From positions 54,627,382 to 54,691,381 of the forward strand of contig NC_052617.1 of assembly GCF_016545825.1 (NCBI RefSeq): 64,000 bases of DNA. The letters run 5' to 3'. The stretch is from Eucalyptus grandis. Lineage: Eukaryota; Streptophyta; Magnoliopsida; Myrtales; Myrtaceae. A program made the translations under genes and the position numbers. The notes under the pieces are model-generated. The model did not search any database, was not told where the DNA came from, and saw only the letters and a list, made by a program, of their open reading frames with translations. Below are positions 1 to 10,841 of the stretch, piece after piece (within the stretch, counting starts at the first letter, position 1; every line of letters begins with the position of its first letter).

Positions 1-2671
1 AGGTTGCTCAACCGGAGAGTCTTGACCAATATCGCCCAACCAGTCTTTGCAATTATATCTATAAAATCGTTTCCAAGGTGTTGGCGAATCGTCTAAAGCC
101 TTTCCTACCTGATCTAATATCTGTCGAGCAATCTGCCTTTGTTAGTGGTCGCCAAATCCAAGACAATATCCTTATTGTCCAGGAAGTACTTCATCAGCTA
201 AGGATACGGAAACGAAAAAGAAATTTTCAAGCAATTTTGAAGGTGAACATGCAAAAGGCATATGATAGGGTGGAATGGGACTTTCTTCAGGATTATCTAC
301 TCAAATTGGGTTTCCATGCCACTTGGGTTCAATGGGTAATGCAGTGTGTCACAACAGCATCCTTTAGTATCAATTATAATGGCGAACAACTACCATCTTT
401 CCATCCATCTCGGGGACTTCGGCAGGGAGATCCACTCTCACCTTACTTATTCATTTTGCTAGCAAATGTGTTATCTGTTCTTATACATGAAGCTATCGAC
501 ATGGGACATCTCAAAGGCCTAAAGCTAAATGGGTGGTGTCCAACCCTTTCTCATTTATTTTTTGCTGATGACACCATATTTTTCATAAATGCCACACTAC
601 AGGAGTGTCAAAACCTAGCCAATATTCTGAATCAATATTATTTGGCTACGGGTCAGATGATCAATAGAAACAAATCGGGCATTTTCTTTGGGTCATTGCC
701 CGATAGTTTAAGGGCCAACTTGGCAGCTGAATTGAGGGTCCTGTTGCACAAAAAACGAGTAAATATTTAGGCATCCCTTCGGGATCGGGGCGATCAAGGC
801 GGGATATGTTCGCTGGATCTTGGCCGTATATCGCTAAATTAGAAGGATGGAAAGCACATTTTCTATCAAAGGGTGGTAAAGAGGTTCTAATTAAAGGCAT
901 TGTACGTGCAATACCACAATATGCCATGTCTATTTTCAAACTTCCGGTTTCAATTTGCAAAACCATTGAAAAGAAGATTGCTCGCTTTTGGTGGCAAACT
1001 GATAGCAACAGATCAGGTATTCATTGGACATGTTGGGATGTTTTGAAGAGTAGTAAAACTGAGGGCGGACTGGGATTTCGTGATCTTATAGCTTTTAACA
1101 AGGCATTGCTCGGTAAACAGGCCTGGCGATTACTTCAAAATCCATAATCACTATGTAGCACATTACTAAAGGGTATTTACTTTCATCAAAAGGATTTCAT
1201 ATATGCGGAAAAAAGGTGCGCGACCATCCTGGGGATGGCAGAGTTTATTATTGGGCAGAGATTCAATTTCCACTAAACTTCAATGATCTGTCGGAAATGG
1301 ACGAAATATTAGAATAAGGCGGGACGAGATGGCTTCATAAAGGCATCCTAGGTGGTCTTGCACATCTAACGGAACCTCATCTGGTTGCTGATTTACTAGA
1401 TTCACAGCAACAAAACTGGAATGTTAGCCTATTAAACCAGCATTATGATGCCCACACAATCCAAGAAATCACAAGCATTCCGGTTATACCCAACCATACA
1501 GAAGACAAACAAATATGGACAGACACTACTCACGGCCAATACACAGTGCAGAGCGGTTATAAAGCAATCAAGACAGCAGATTCAAGTAGTCATACGGACA
1601 GGCCATCGTCCTCATATCAGGTACCCAAGAACCTATGGAAAAGTCTTTGGCGTCTCAAGCTTGCACCAAAAATCCGGACCTTTCTTTGGTCCCTTTGCCA
1701 TAATGCTTTAGCTACTAAAGAAAATCTCTTTCGACGTCATATAAATACAGATTTGGTATGTACTCTATGCACCAACAACAGCCCAGAAACCATTGAACAC
1801 CTATTCCTGTTCTGTCCATGGACAAAATTGATATGGTCTCACCCAACCATTGGTATTTATTCACACCTCAAGCTGTTCCTCGCTTAGATCAATGGTTAGC
1901 AGACAAGGTAGCTCAGAAGAAGCTCTTACCTGACTTTGAAACTATAGCCGCGATCCTCTGGCAGATCTGGAAGGCGAGGAACAACTTTGTCTTCCGTCGA
2001 CACCGCCCCGATTCGATTCATCTGCTGAATGTCATCTCGGCGCAAGTTCATACGGCCAAGATTTTCAACGATCGATCTACACCAACAGGACAAGCCCCGA
2101 CCCCAACTTCCGAAGTTTGGCGACCCCCCGATCCAAGTGTCCTGAAGTGTAATATCAACGGGGCTTTTCAGCTTGGAAGTAAGGAAGGATCAATGGCTTG
2201 TTTATGCCGGGATCACAGCGGAAAAGTGATAGCAGGACTTACCCGTAGCTTTGCGGCATCTTCGGCTCTACAAGCCGAAACTCAGGCTTTCTCGATCACT
2301 CTGAAGTACTTGATCCAGCAAGGTAGAACGCATGATCCGATCGTGCTTGAATCAGACTGTTTGCTACTGGTTAACGCCATCCACAACGATCGATTGACAC
2401 CATGGGAGGTGCGCCCTCTGCTTGCTGAAATCACCGTCCTCTTGCGTGACTTTTCCTGTCTTCGCGTGTAGCACCGTAAGCGAGCAGCCAACTTTGCAGC
2501 CGACTGGGCCGCAAAGGCCCATCGGGATGGAACCCTAGTTGCTAATTGGGCTGAAGAGCCCCCCCTCTTGTTTGCTTGATCTTCTTGTTACGGATGCTAT
2601 GGCTGCAGGTTGTAATGTTGCTATCTCTTGAATGAAAGTTTCTCTTTTATGACCAAAAAAAAAAAAAAAAC
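1..2671 (+). mobile_element. Degenerate LINE (non-LTR) retrotransposon, 3' part, with poly-A tail
   Basis: Three domains of a plant LINE ORF2 lie in order on the plus strand. The reverse transcriptase is open from the left edge to 770, with the LRQGDPLSPYLF block and a FADD catalytic box at about 561-572. A zf-RVT-like region follows at 1546-1887, with Cys/His spacing around CTLC...HLFLFC. An RNase H-like domain spans about 2100-2560. The reading frame changes at about 770-800, between 1150 and 1440, near 1700 and near 1880, and a stop interrupts the RNase H at 2469-2471. A/T-rich sequence and an A-run at about 2655-2671 mark the 3' end. Two catalytic acidic positions are changed: the first Asp of the RT 'DMxKAYDRVEW' block is Asn (codon 246-248), and the first RNase H Asp is Asn in 'KCNINGAF'. 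The 5' end lies outside the window, so no target-site duplication can be checked. It is inactive. Confidence 0.93.
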
Positions 2672-5608
2672 TTATAATTGAAAGATTTTTCTTTTATGTT
2701 TGGTCGATTGGATCAGTGGCCAGTTGAACAAACACTAGCAATCCTCGCAAAACTTTTTAATGGTCTTGGCTTGCAAATCCTTTCAGACTCACCATCCAAA
2801 TCTGATAAAGTTACCTTGAAACTAGCATTACGACTAAATAAAGTACAGCGAGTCAGTGGCGGGCTTGGGATGAGTGATGGCCCTGCCCCTATCAGGGAAA
2901 AATAATTATAATATAACCCAATTATAATTTTTAATATATTACTACATATTATTAGAATTTTTTATCACCCTAATCTTGAATTTGCTACTCCAATCACCCA
3001 TGGTCCCTACATAATACCGACTTTCGAGTACGATGGAAATTGCTAAAGAGAATAGTATAGGATGCGATGACACTAACAATTCATGGCATTTCCCTTTGCC
3101 TGATTGATTCTGAAATGACCATATAAAAAATATATCAGTTTATCATTCCAAATATTTTCTTTTTATTAATATTGGGTTTACTAGTCAACTGGACAGTGGG
3201 GTTTTACTTTCCAAATTCGAATTGGTTGGAAAAGTTAAAGCTGAGAAACTAAAGGTGAAGACCGGGCCTTGCTTTGATGGACAACATATTCATCCCCACT
3301 TTCCCATATTTGATTTTTTTTTTTAAGTTACTTTTTCAGCAAAGAAGAGGAATCTTAAACAACTTTTGTTCCCCGTTACAAAGATTAAGATGTGATCGGA
3401 TAAGATAAAATAAGAAATCTCATCATTTATTTGATGAAACTATCTATTACCCTGGGATCATGTTAATGATGTCACATAGTTCAATGTTAACTCTCCAATC
3501 ATAGGCAATCAACAGATCAATTGTCGTCCTCTCGCACACAGTCTATTGCATCCATCTCTTGTTTCTCTTATTTCAAGTTATCTTACAAGTATTCCTGACA
3601 AGATCGACCCACCCTAGATGCCAATTAATATGAATTCAAACTCCATGAAATTCAAGCAACCTCACTCCTGAGTTGAAGTAAGAAAGACACCTCTAAATCT
3701 AGATGAAAAGCCCATCGCTTCCTCCAACATCAACAAAAACAGCCACTAATTAGCTGGGTTATCACCTTGCCTCTGACGAAAATTTCTTCAATTAAAAGAT
3801 TAAGATATCTGCTACTAATATTGATCAAAGGAGGTGCCAAAAGATCACATTTTTTTCCTAAAAGAGGAGAAATTATATTTTGACCACTTCAATAATGGAA
3901 CCGAAGGATCAGCCGCTGCTAGCACTGCCCAGCTCCCCCTACCATCGAAGGAAGGACCCCATCTGCAAAACCTGACTTGAGGCTTCAACCTTCAAAGGCA
4001 ATTAAAGGGGAATTTGTTCTTGTTTTCCTCCAAGAACTACTGATAAAAAAGACTCGTCTAAAACTCTACCACCCTCTCTGTCTGCCCCACGCAAGGCCCT
4101 TGCCGCCACCATCTCCACAGTACCGCCATTACTGGCTTCGACAGTGATGGTCTCTCTCTAAGCTACACCTTCTCAACATTAATAAGTCAGTCATTGAAAG
4201 CAAAAAAAACCTCTGAATCTAGAAGCACAATTGCCATGCCTCCACATCGAGGGGGCAATCGCATCAAGAGCTCAATCACATCGGAGGAGACGCCAAGCTT
4301 GCAAGAAAGAAAGCCAATCACAAACACAATTAAAAAGGGGAATTATGCAAATCGAAATATATGAAGGAACAAATGGTAAGACTCATGTTCAATTAAGCAA
4401 AACACAATGATCCCTATCCAAATTGTTTGAGAGTTATAATAAAACACAATGATCTCTCACAAAAAAAGGAACCATCATAGTCACCCTCTTCGTACTATTG
4501 TCAAAACCCACTCATTCTAATCACTTATACTTCTCTCTTAAAATTATTAAAATAATGTTAACATTTTGCACAAGCGCTATTATTTTACAATTAGTCTGTC
4601 ACAAATAATTAAAAATTTAAACATAAGTTGCATGCAATCAACAATTAAGTTTACTTTTATTCATCTGTTACTCCATAAATCTAATGTCTCATGGATTTGA
4701 TTTCTTAGCACAATTTTAAATATATATAGTTTATTGTGAATATAATTATAAAATAACGACTTGAATCCATTTGAATCCATTTATTTACAAGTAAATTAAA
4801 TTAAAATCTGAAAGTTAAGAATTAACATAGTTTAAATATTTTACAATTTGAAGTGCAGAATTGTTTCCTCATTACATTCAAATTTGTATATTGGCAAGAA
4901 AAAAAAAATATGTCAACAAATTATTCTTCTATTAAGTATGAATATATAGATAGGAAACAAATTGAAAGTAAACTTATTTAGATTCATTCTATTGCTAGTT
5001 CAAGAAAAAGCTTTGAGAATTAAATGACTAATAACATATTTTATTGATAAAATAACATAATTAAAAGATTTAAAACTGAATTGGCCAATAGATCCAAGAC
5101 TTCTTGAACAATTTTCTCCCTAATCTTCAATTGTCAAGGATTCTACCAAGGAACTAAACTGCTCCAACTTCTTGATCCTCCTTGACTGGAGATCCAAACC
5201 TCATCTATGAATAAATTTGGGCGACATGACTCATGCAGTGATCTTTGTCACATCATCTTGTTCACCATTTAGCGAGATTTGAAGACTGATGTTTATAACA
5301 AAATGTAAGTCATTGTATCGACCGAACAATGTAGCATATGAATAGACTTGCTACTTTTCCGTTTATCTGTCTCCAATAGGATTAAGACTCCAATTTAATA
5401 ACAAGTTAAAATGAAATCGCCATTGGATTAGGCAAGTAGAACACGTCAACGGGGTTTCAATGGTTTCCACGAAAACGCTCTTCACGATTATCCAGGGCAT
5501 CTCATCACAGCATCAAAAATTTTATGAGCCTTTACTAACATAATGATTATGAGAACTTAGCATATTAAATTTCCACATGATAGCAAAGGTGAAAAAGAGA
5601 AAACTTAC

Positions 5609-5660
5609 AAAACGCTTGAAAGACTTTCCATCTTTAGATATGATAAAGGTTAGTAAATGC
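5609..5660 (-). pseudogene. Thioredoxin Y exon-3 3'-end fragment (block A)
   Basis: On the minus strand this encodes a version of the 'TFIIFKDGKPF-RF' end of thioredoxin Y exon 3, still followed by the GTAAGT-like donor at 5608-5607. Homology to the intact gene (58943-58995) stops abruptly near 5660, inside what should be the exon, and unrelated A/T-rich DNA follows. The exon-4 region is missing in this block: left-arm sequence matching 56340-56405 jumps directly to sequence matching about 58826 at position 5508. It cannot encode a thioredoxin. Confidence 0.85.
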
Positions 5661-6458
5661 CTATAAATTTGGAAGCACCGATCGTCAAGCATCCAAGAGG
5701 TAAACTTAAAATGAATCTTTTACTTATGCGTTCCAATCATTATAAAATCTTGCTTTGTGAAATTAAAATGTTAAAATTTCAATTCAAGTAAAAAACACGC
5801 CTAACTCACAAAACTAATTACATTTGATTCCCTTTTTTTTTTTTTTTAACATGAGACTTGTATGCGACTGATTAGAGAAGGTACATCTGTTAAATGAATT
5901 GATTCTTTTAATCAATGAAATCTCTCATACGCACACGAGCATTATTGTAAAAGTGTACCAAAAATAGACAAAACGATTTTATTTTGGATAGGCTCAGTGG
6001 GTGCACACGACCTTCATTAGTTGATAATTTCTTTTGTAGCTTAATTATTCTAGACAAATTGGACCATTTATTTTTTTGCTTGTTCTTGTCCACAAATTGC
6101 TAAATCTAGGCCCGCATGCTTTATTCGCGAAAGGTTGGGATCCTCTGAAAATTACAAAATCAATTTATTTTACATTTATCTCGTAAAAAATTGATGTATC
6201 TTAATTTTTCTTTTCTTTCACTCTTTTCATTTTAGACTTTTTCTGTGCTTATCCGTCAGGTCACATCGGTCCATGACCTCGAATTGAAGTCACCTGCCCT
6301 GAGGAATGCCGGCCCGAGCAAGTCGCCTTGGCTTTGTTTGCATTGGGGCCAAGATAAAAGCAATTATCAGAAACTCCATGCCCCTCTCTGTATGTCCCAC
6401 CCCTATGTAAAGCCCTTGCCGCCATGATCTCCACGGCATTGCCATTACTGGCCTTGGT

Positions 6459-8909
6459 TAGGGTTGTCGATGGGTAGGGTCGGGTCTGGTTTTCGGTTTC
6501 CTTGGCTGCTTGCCTCTCTGCATTGCTTGTCCGCAAGTGAACAAACCTCATTGCATTTGCTATAAAGTAGACTTATTGGCCGTAAATTGGCCGTAAACTA
6601 TTTGAACGCATCAATCTCGACTAGAAATATGCTCTGTTGTCAATGGAGCTACGAAAATAAAAACTGGCCGAGCAAAGAATTTGAAGTAAATGTGTTAGGG
6701 CGAGACGGGGCCAATCTTTAGAAATGGGAGCCATACATGCTGCAAAGTGCAAATTACACGGTATATTTCTTGGTGGAAAATTTGGGTCCTTCTGCTGCTC
6801 CCGCTCACCTCTTCTTTATCAGGCAATTTTATGTCGTGAAAAGACTGTCAATCTGGTTTTAACCATTCCATTTCCTAGGAGTTTGTCAGAGAAACCAAAA
6901 CTGTTTCTAATTATAGATCAACCAATATAAAAGTGAGTAACAAAGTTAAAAAGAATTCTTAAATAATTACCCTCAAATTCCAGAAAATAGTAGGCTTTAA
7001 ATTAAACATGAAGAGAAATACAGAGTTTTAGTCTTGAGATAGATTTCCCAGCTTGGTTATGGTTCAAAAGAAACATAGCAGCAGGTGGAGGTTCAAACAA
7101 AATACAAGACGGTTCTTTCAGCATCCTTCCTCTCCGAGCAAGCTTATCTGCACAATTGGTTGCCTTCCCTGAAAGCGTGCCTGATTTTAACCCTCTCGAA
7201 AGCTTCCAGAAGAGTCCTACAATCATTAAGAGAAGTGAAAACAAGATTATTTAACAAATTTAATGAGAGTAACGATACAGTTACCGGAGCATCCAACTCC
7301 GCCTGCAGATGAGTGATGTGGACAGGAAACTTTAGGAAAAGACAGATTAAAAACGAATTGTTCATCCTCACAATCATGCATATATGTGGATGGTAATGGC
7401 TTAAAAGTTAAACAATAGAATTCCTCAAGAAAGTGAGTTTGCACCATGTTAAAAATCAAGCTGCTTTTAATTTCAAAGGTTCGTGCAAGTTCACAGTTTC
7501 AAATGCTTGTGCAAGTACACACTTATCTGAAAGGCACGAAAAGAGACCGTCCAAATCAAAAGAAACTAACCAAAAAGATGCATACTTTAACAGCCACTAA
7601 CAAAGAAGAAGACAATTATACACTAATTCATTGATCTCAAACCAAAAGAAGAAAAACAATAATGATCGAAACTCCCTTTCAATATGAATGGCGGGGAGGC
7701 AATTCGTCGAAGAACCAGCTCTACGACATCACATCTCAAATGAAGGCACTTGCCTGTTTTTACATGGACAATGTTCTCCAATCAGAGCTGAGCAATCAAT
7801 GAGTATGAGAAGAGACTGTACATGTGGGACTTGAGATCTTCAGAGTCCATGATATATGCAATCACCTCAGGGTATACTGAACCAATTCCAAAGCTAGTCG
7901 CATTTTTTATTTTATTTTGCTGAGTGTAGGAGCACGTTTTATAAGTCAGATAGTAACGTCAAACCAGCAAGAGAAGTTGCATGACGGAGTAAGGCTGGTG
8001 GTTCGGCCACAGAAGAACGGGGCAACGACAGTAGAACAAATTTGAACAAGAGTCGAGACGAGACGAGATGGAAGGAGAAGACGACCTTATCATCCTAATA
8101 GACAACAGTGGAAGGAATTTCCTTCTTAATAATTTTGTCAAATCTGCATGTCGATATAACATTAACATCCCACCAGATCAGCTTCACATAAGTCCCAAAA
8201 GGGATTCACTACATAGAGATCCCCATGAATCTAACAATAAAATAAACAGAGATGAGACTAAGAGGAGGGCAGAGTTTGCAAAATTGGATTTTTCAACTGA
8301 AGAACCTCTGCAGCCTGAAGTCCGTGCTTGATCAAACGAAAGAATCTCTGGGAAAAATTTAAAATCTCGAGTCTGCTTCTCGGACGATTCTTCCGTCACA
8401 CTAAGAAACAAACGGCCCACATCAATCCCCTACGCGAGCCCCCGACACCAATTCTCACTACCCTGGAGCTCGATCAGCCAGTCACCCGCGACTCGCGAGT
8501 GAGGGACCTCGTATCTAATCACGACCACACCCCCCCTAAACCGTTGAATCGACAATCGAAACTCATCCGATGGAAACAGCAATCGATGCTCACAAAGGGC
8601 GAGGAAGAAAACCCGGTTGAACGCGCGAGCGAAGCTCCCACCACATTAAAGATTCGACGGGAATAGGAGAAACGTCGGTTCTCAGAAGCCATGAGAGGGT
8701 TCGGCGACGAATGAGAGCGGCTTCCTTCTCCGGCGGAGATGGTGCTCCGACGGAGTTTGGGGTCGTCTAGGGTTTGTGGAAGCGATTTCGGGCATTTTGT
8801 TCCGGGTAGGGTTATAGCCCCAACCTACCCGAACAAGAACCCCCAAGATACCCGAAATTTTCGGGCCGGGTCGGGCCAGGCCGGGCCGCAACTTTTTTGG
8901 CACCCCTTA
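6459..8909. mobile_element. hAT-like non-autonomous element, copy in block A
   Basis: The left end reads TAGGGTTGTC and the right end is the complement of TAAGGGGTGCC, giving short imperfect terminal inverted repeats of the kind seen in plant hAT-derived elements. The flanks, ...ACTGGCCTTGG and CTTTGATGATGATGGTCTC..., join to give the sequence seen uninterrupted in paralogous empty sites near 4134-4142, 31076-31085, 54058-54066 and 55058-55066. About 8 bp (GCCTTGRT / ACTTTGAT) look like a degraded target duplication. No transposase was recognised. The interior holds a minus-strand RNase H relic (about 7002-7330), a C/G-rich tract resembling promoter or first-exon DNA (about 8040-8800), and GGGTCGGG-rich ends. 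The class assignment is inference; the insertion itself is well supported by the empty sites. Confidence 0.6.
7002..7330 (-). pseudogene. LINE RNase H-like domain relic (block A)
   Basis: The minus-strand translation contains 'DCRTLLEAFERVKIRHAFREGN', then 'CADKLARRGR', then an F-PPP segment and a conserved tail. This is the usual C-terminal half of plant LINE RNase H domains (the RVT_3 pattern 'REAN..AD.LAK.G'). One frameshift near 7150 splits it. The N-terminal catalytic part is missing. Related fragments lie at the same position inside the hAT-like elements of blocks B, C and D. Confidence 0.6.
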
Positions 8910-10841
8910 CTTTGATGATGATGGTCTCTCCATGTTTCCGCCTAAGCCACGTCCTCTCAATATTACAAGCCAAAAGACGGATAGATATTTTCTACCTCGC
9001 ACCGTCCAATTGATTGATGTCTTAGCTAATTATCAACAATTAGTATATGTAAATTTAGTATGCATTAACGATTGAAATATATTGAGACGCTCACGAGAAA
9101 CACGTTGTCCCAAAAAGACAAATAGTTATTTGTTTGGCTAAGGTAACCTCGCATTGCCGGAAAAGCTTTAATTTATGTTTTCAAGGAATAGACAGGCAAG
9201 GGGGTGAGAAGTGAAGGGAAGAAGAATTTAGAGGGAGTCCATATCTAGAATGGTTAATGGGCAAACTGCAAAACAATATAAAGACTGAAAATGCGTCCGT
9301 ATAGAATCGAATCATTTATTGCTGGAGTTGTAAGTAATATTTTATGTGAAGATCCTTTAACAACCTGATCTGATTCATGTGCGCCAACTCTCGAAAAATT
9401 AGCTTAAATAATCATGTAATGTGGTGACTATCTTAATGGACATTTATTCATAAATCATTGGGCGGATCTTTAGAATTCTACAAGCTTCTCCACTTAAAAG
9501 AATCGACGTCCTTATTAGTTTTTTTTTTTTTTTTTTTTAATTTGCCCTGCCAATTTATCGAGAGAAGTACAAAGAGATGCTACTCATTGCAGTATTCTTC
9601 GCCGTACTCCCTCATTTAGGAATCCCAATAGAAAATACGTCAACTATGAAAAGATAAAGATAAAAGATAAAGATACTTTGCTAGAGAGAGACAAACGAAA
9701 CTCCTTTTTTTTTTTTTCCAAAAAAACAATTATTTTACCCTTATCAACCTAACTCACTCGGGTCGCGAGGAATGAATCCGATCCATGCCTAGCAAAGATT
9801 GATATTTTATATATGTATTCCGATCAAGCTCAAATCGTTGTTGCTTCATGAAATTAAAATGTTTGAAATTTCAATTTTAGGTCAAACAAATGTCCTCTTC
9901 ACAAAACTAATCATATCTTAACGTTCATTTTTTTTTCTCTTTTTACTGGAGACCTGCGTATGAATGGTTGATCAAGGAAGGTAACTGAAGAATAAATTGA
10001 ACTTTTTTTAATCAATAGAACCTCTTAGTAGCCATACCATCATTGTAAAATAGTATTGAAACTCGACGCAACGATAATTTTGTTTGAATAGATTTAGTGG
10101 GTGCAAGCGCACGTACCATTTGTGATGACTCGACCGGGTCTCAAGAAAGGATCGATCACGGGTGCCTGCCCGAATGCGCCCGCCAGAATGCGCCTGCCAA
10201 GTTCTTTTCATGAGGTTCAAGGTATTTACGATTTTGCCCCCAACAGATTATTTTAGACAAGTACAAACAGAACTCATCTTTGATTTTACGCCCCCACAGG
10301 TAGGAGGGATCCCAACAGAGAATACGTAGAAAGCTATGGAATGGAATGGAATGGAAAGAGACCCTGCTCCGCAAACTCCAAACGGAACTCTCTGTTAAAC
10401 AATAACAATATTTACACTGATCAATCTCCCTCTCTCTCCTGACCAAAAAAAAGGAAAAGAAAAACCTCCCTCTCTCTCTCTCTTCCCTCAATAAAATAAA
10501 AGAGAGACCACATCTCACTCACTTGGCTCCCGAGGTAGGAATCCGATCCGGGCCGAGGAAAGGGGCCCACGAGTTTTTATTATACGTGCCGCCTCTCCAT
10601 ATGCCATTTCCTCTACGGGACTCACAAATTATTTTAGAGAAGTACAAACAGAAGCTATCGCCCCCACACCACACGTCACGTAGGAGGGATCCCAACAGAG
10701 AATACATAAAAGCTATGGAATGGAAAGAGACCCTGCTCCCCAAACTCCAGACGGAACTCTGTTCTAACAATAATAATATTATTTCACATTGATCAACCTC
10801 CCTCTCCCTCTTCCCTCAATAAAAGAAAGACCACACCTCGC
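8910..10841. repeat. CNL-A 3' flank, no gene
   Basis: This is A/T-rich downstream flank of the minus-strand CNL. The part at 9830-10150 is related to 5740-6010 and to 24300-24560, so it is an old duplicated flank. Between about 10230 and 10850 a segment is repeated in tandem. Copy 1 is 10230-10552 and copy 2 is 10620-10877; each carries the 'AGGGATCCCAACAGAGAATAC' type block, the CT-rich tract and the 'GCTCCCGAGG' end of the CNL. Copy 1 therefore contains an orphan piece of the CNL stop region. Short open frames here are shadows of repeats. Confidence 0.6.
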
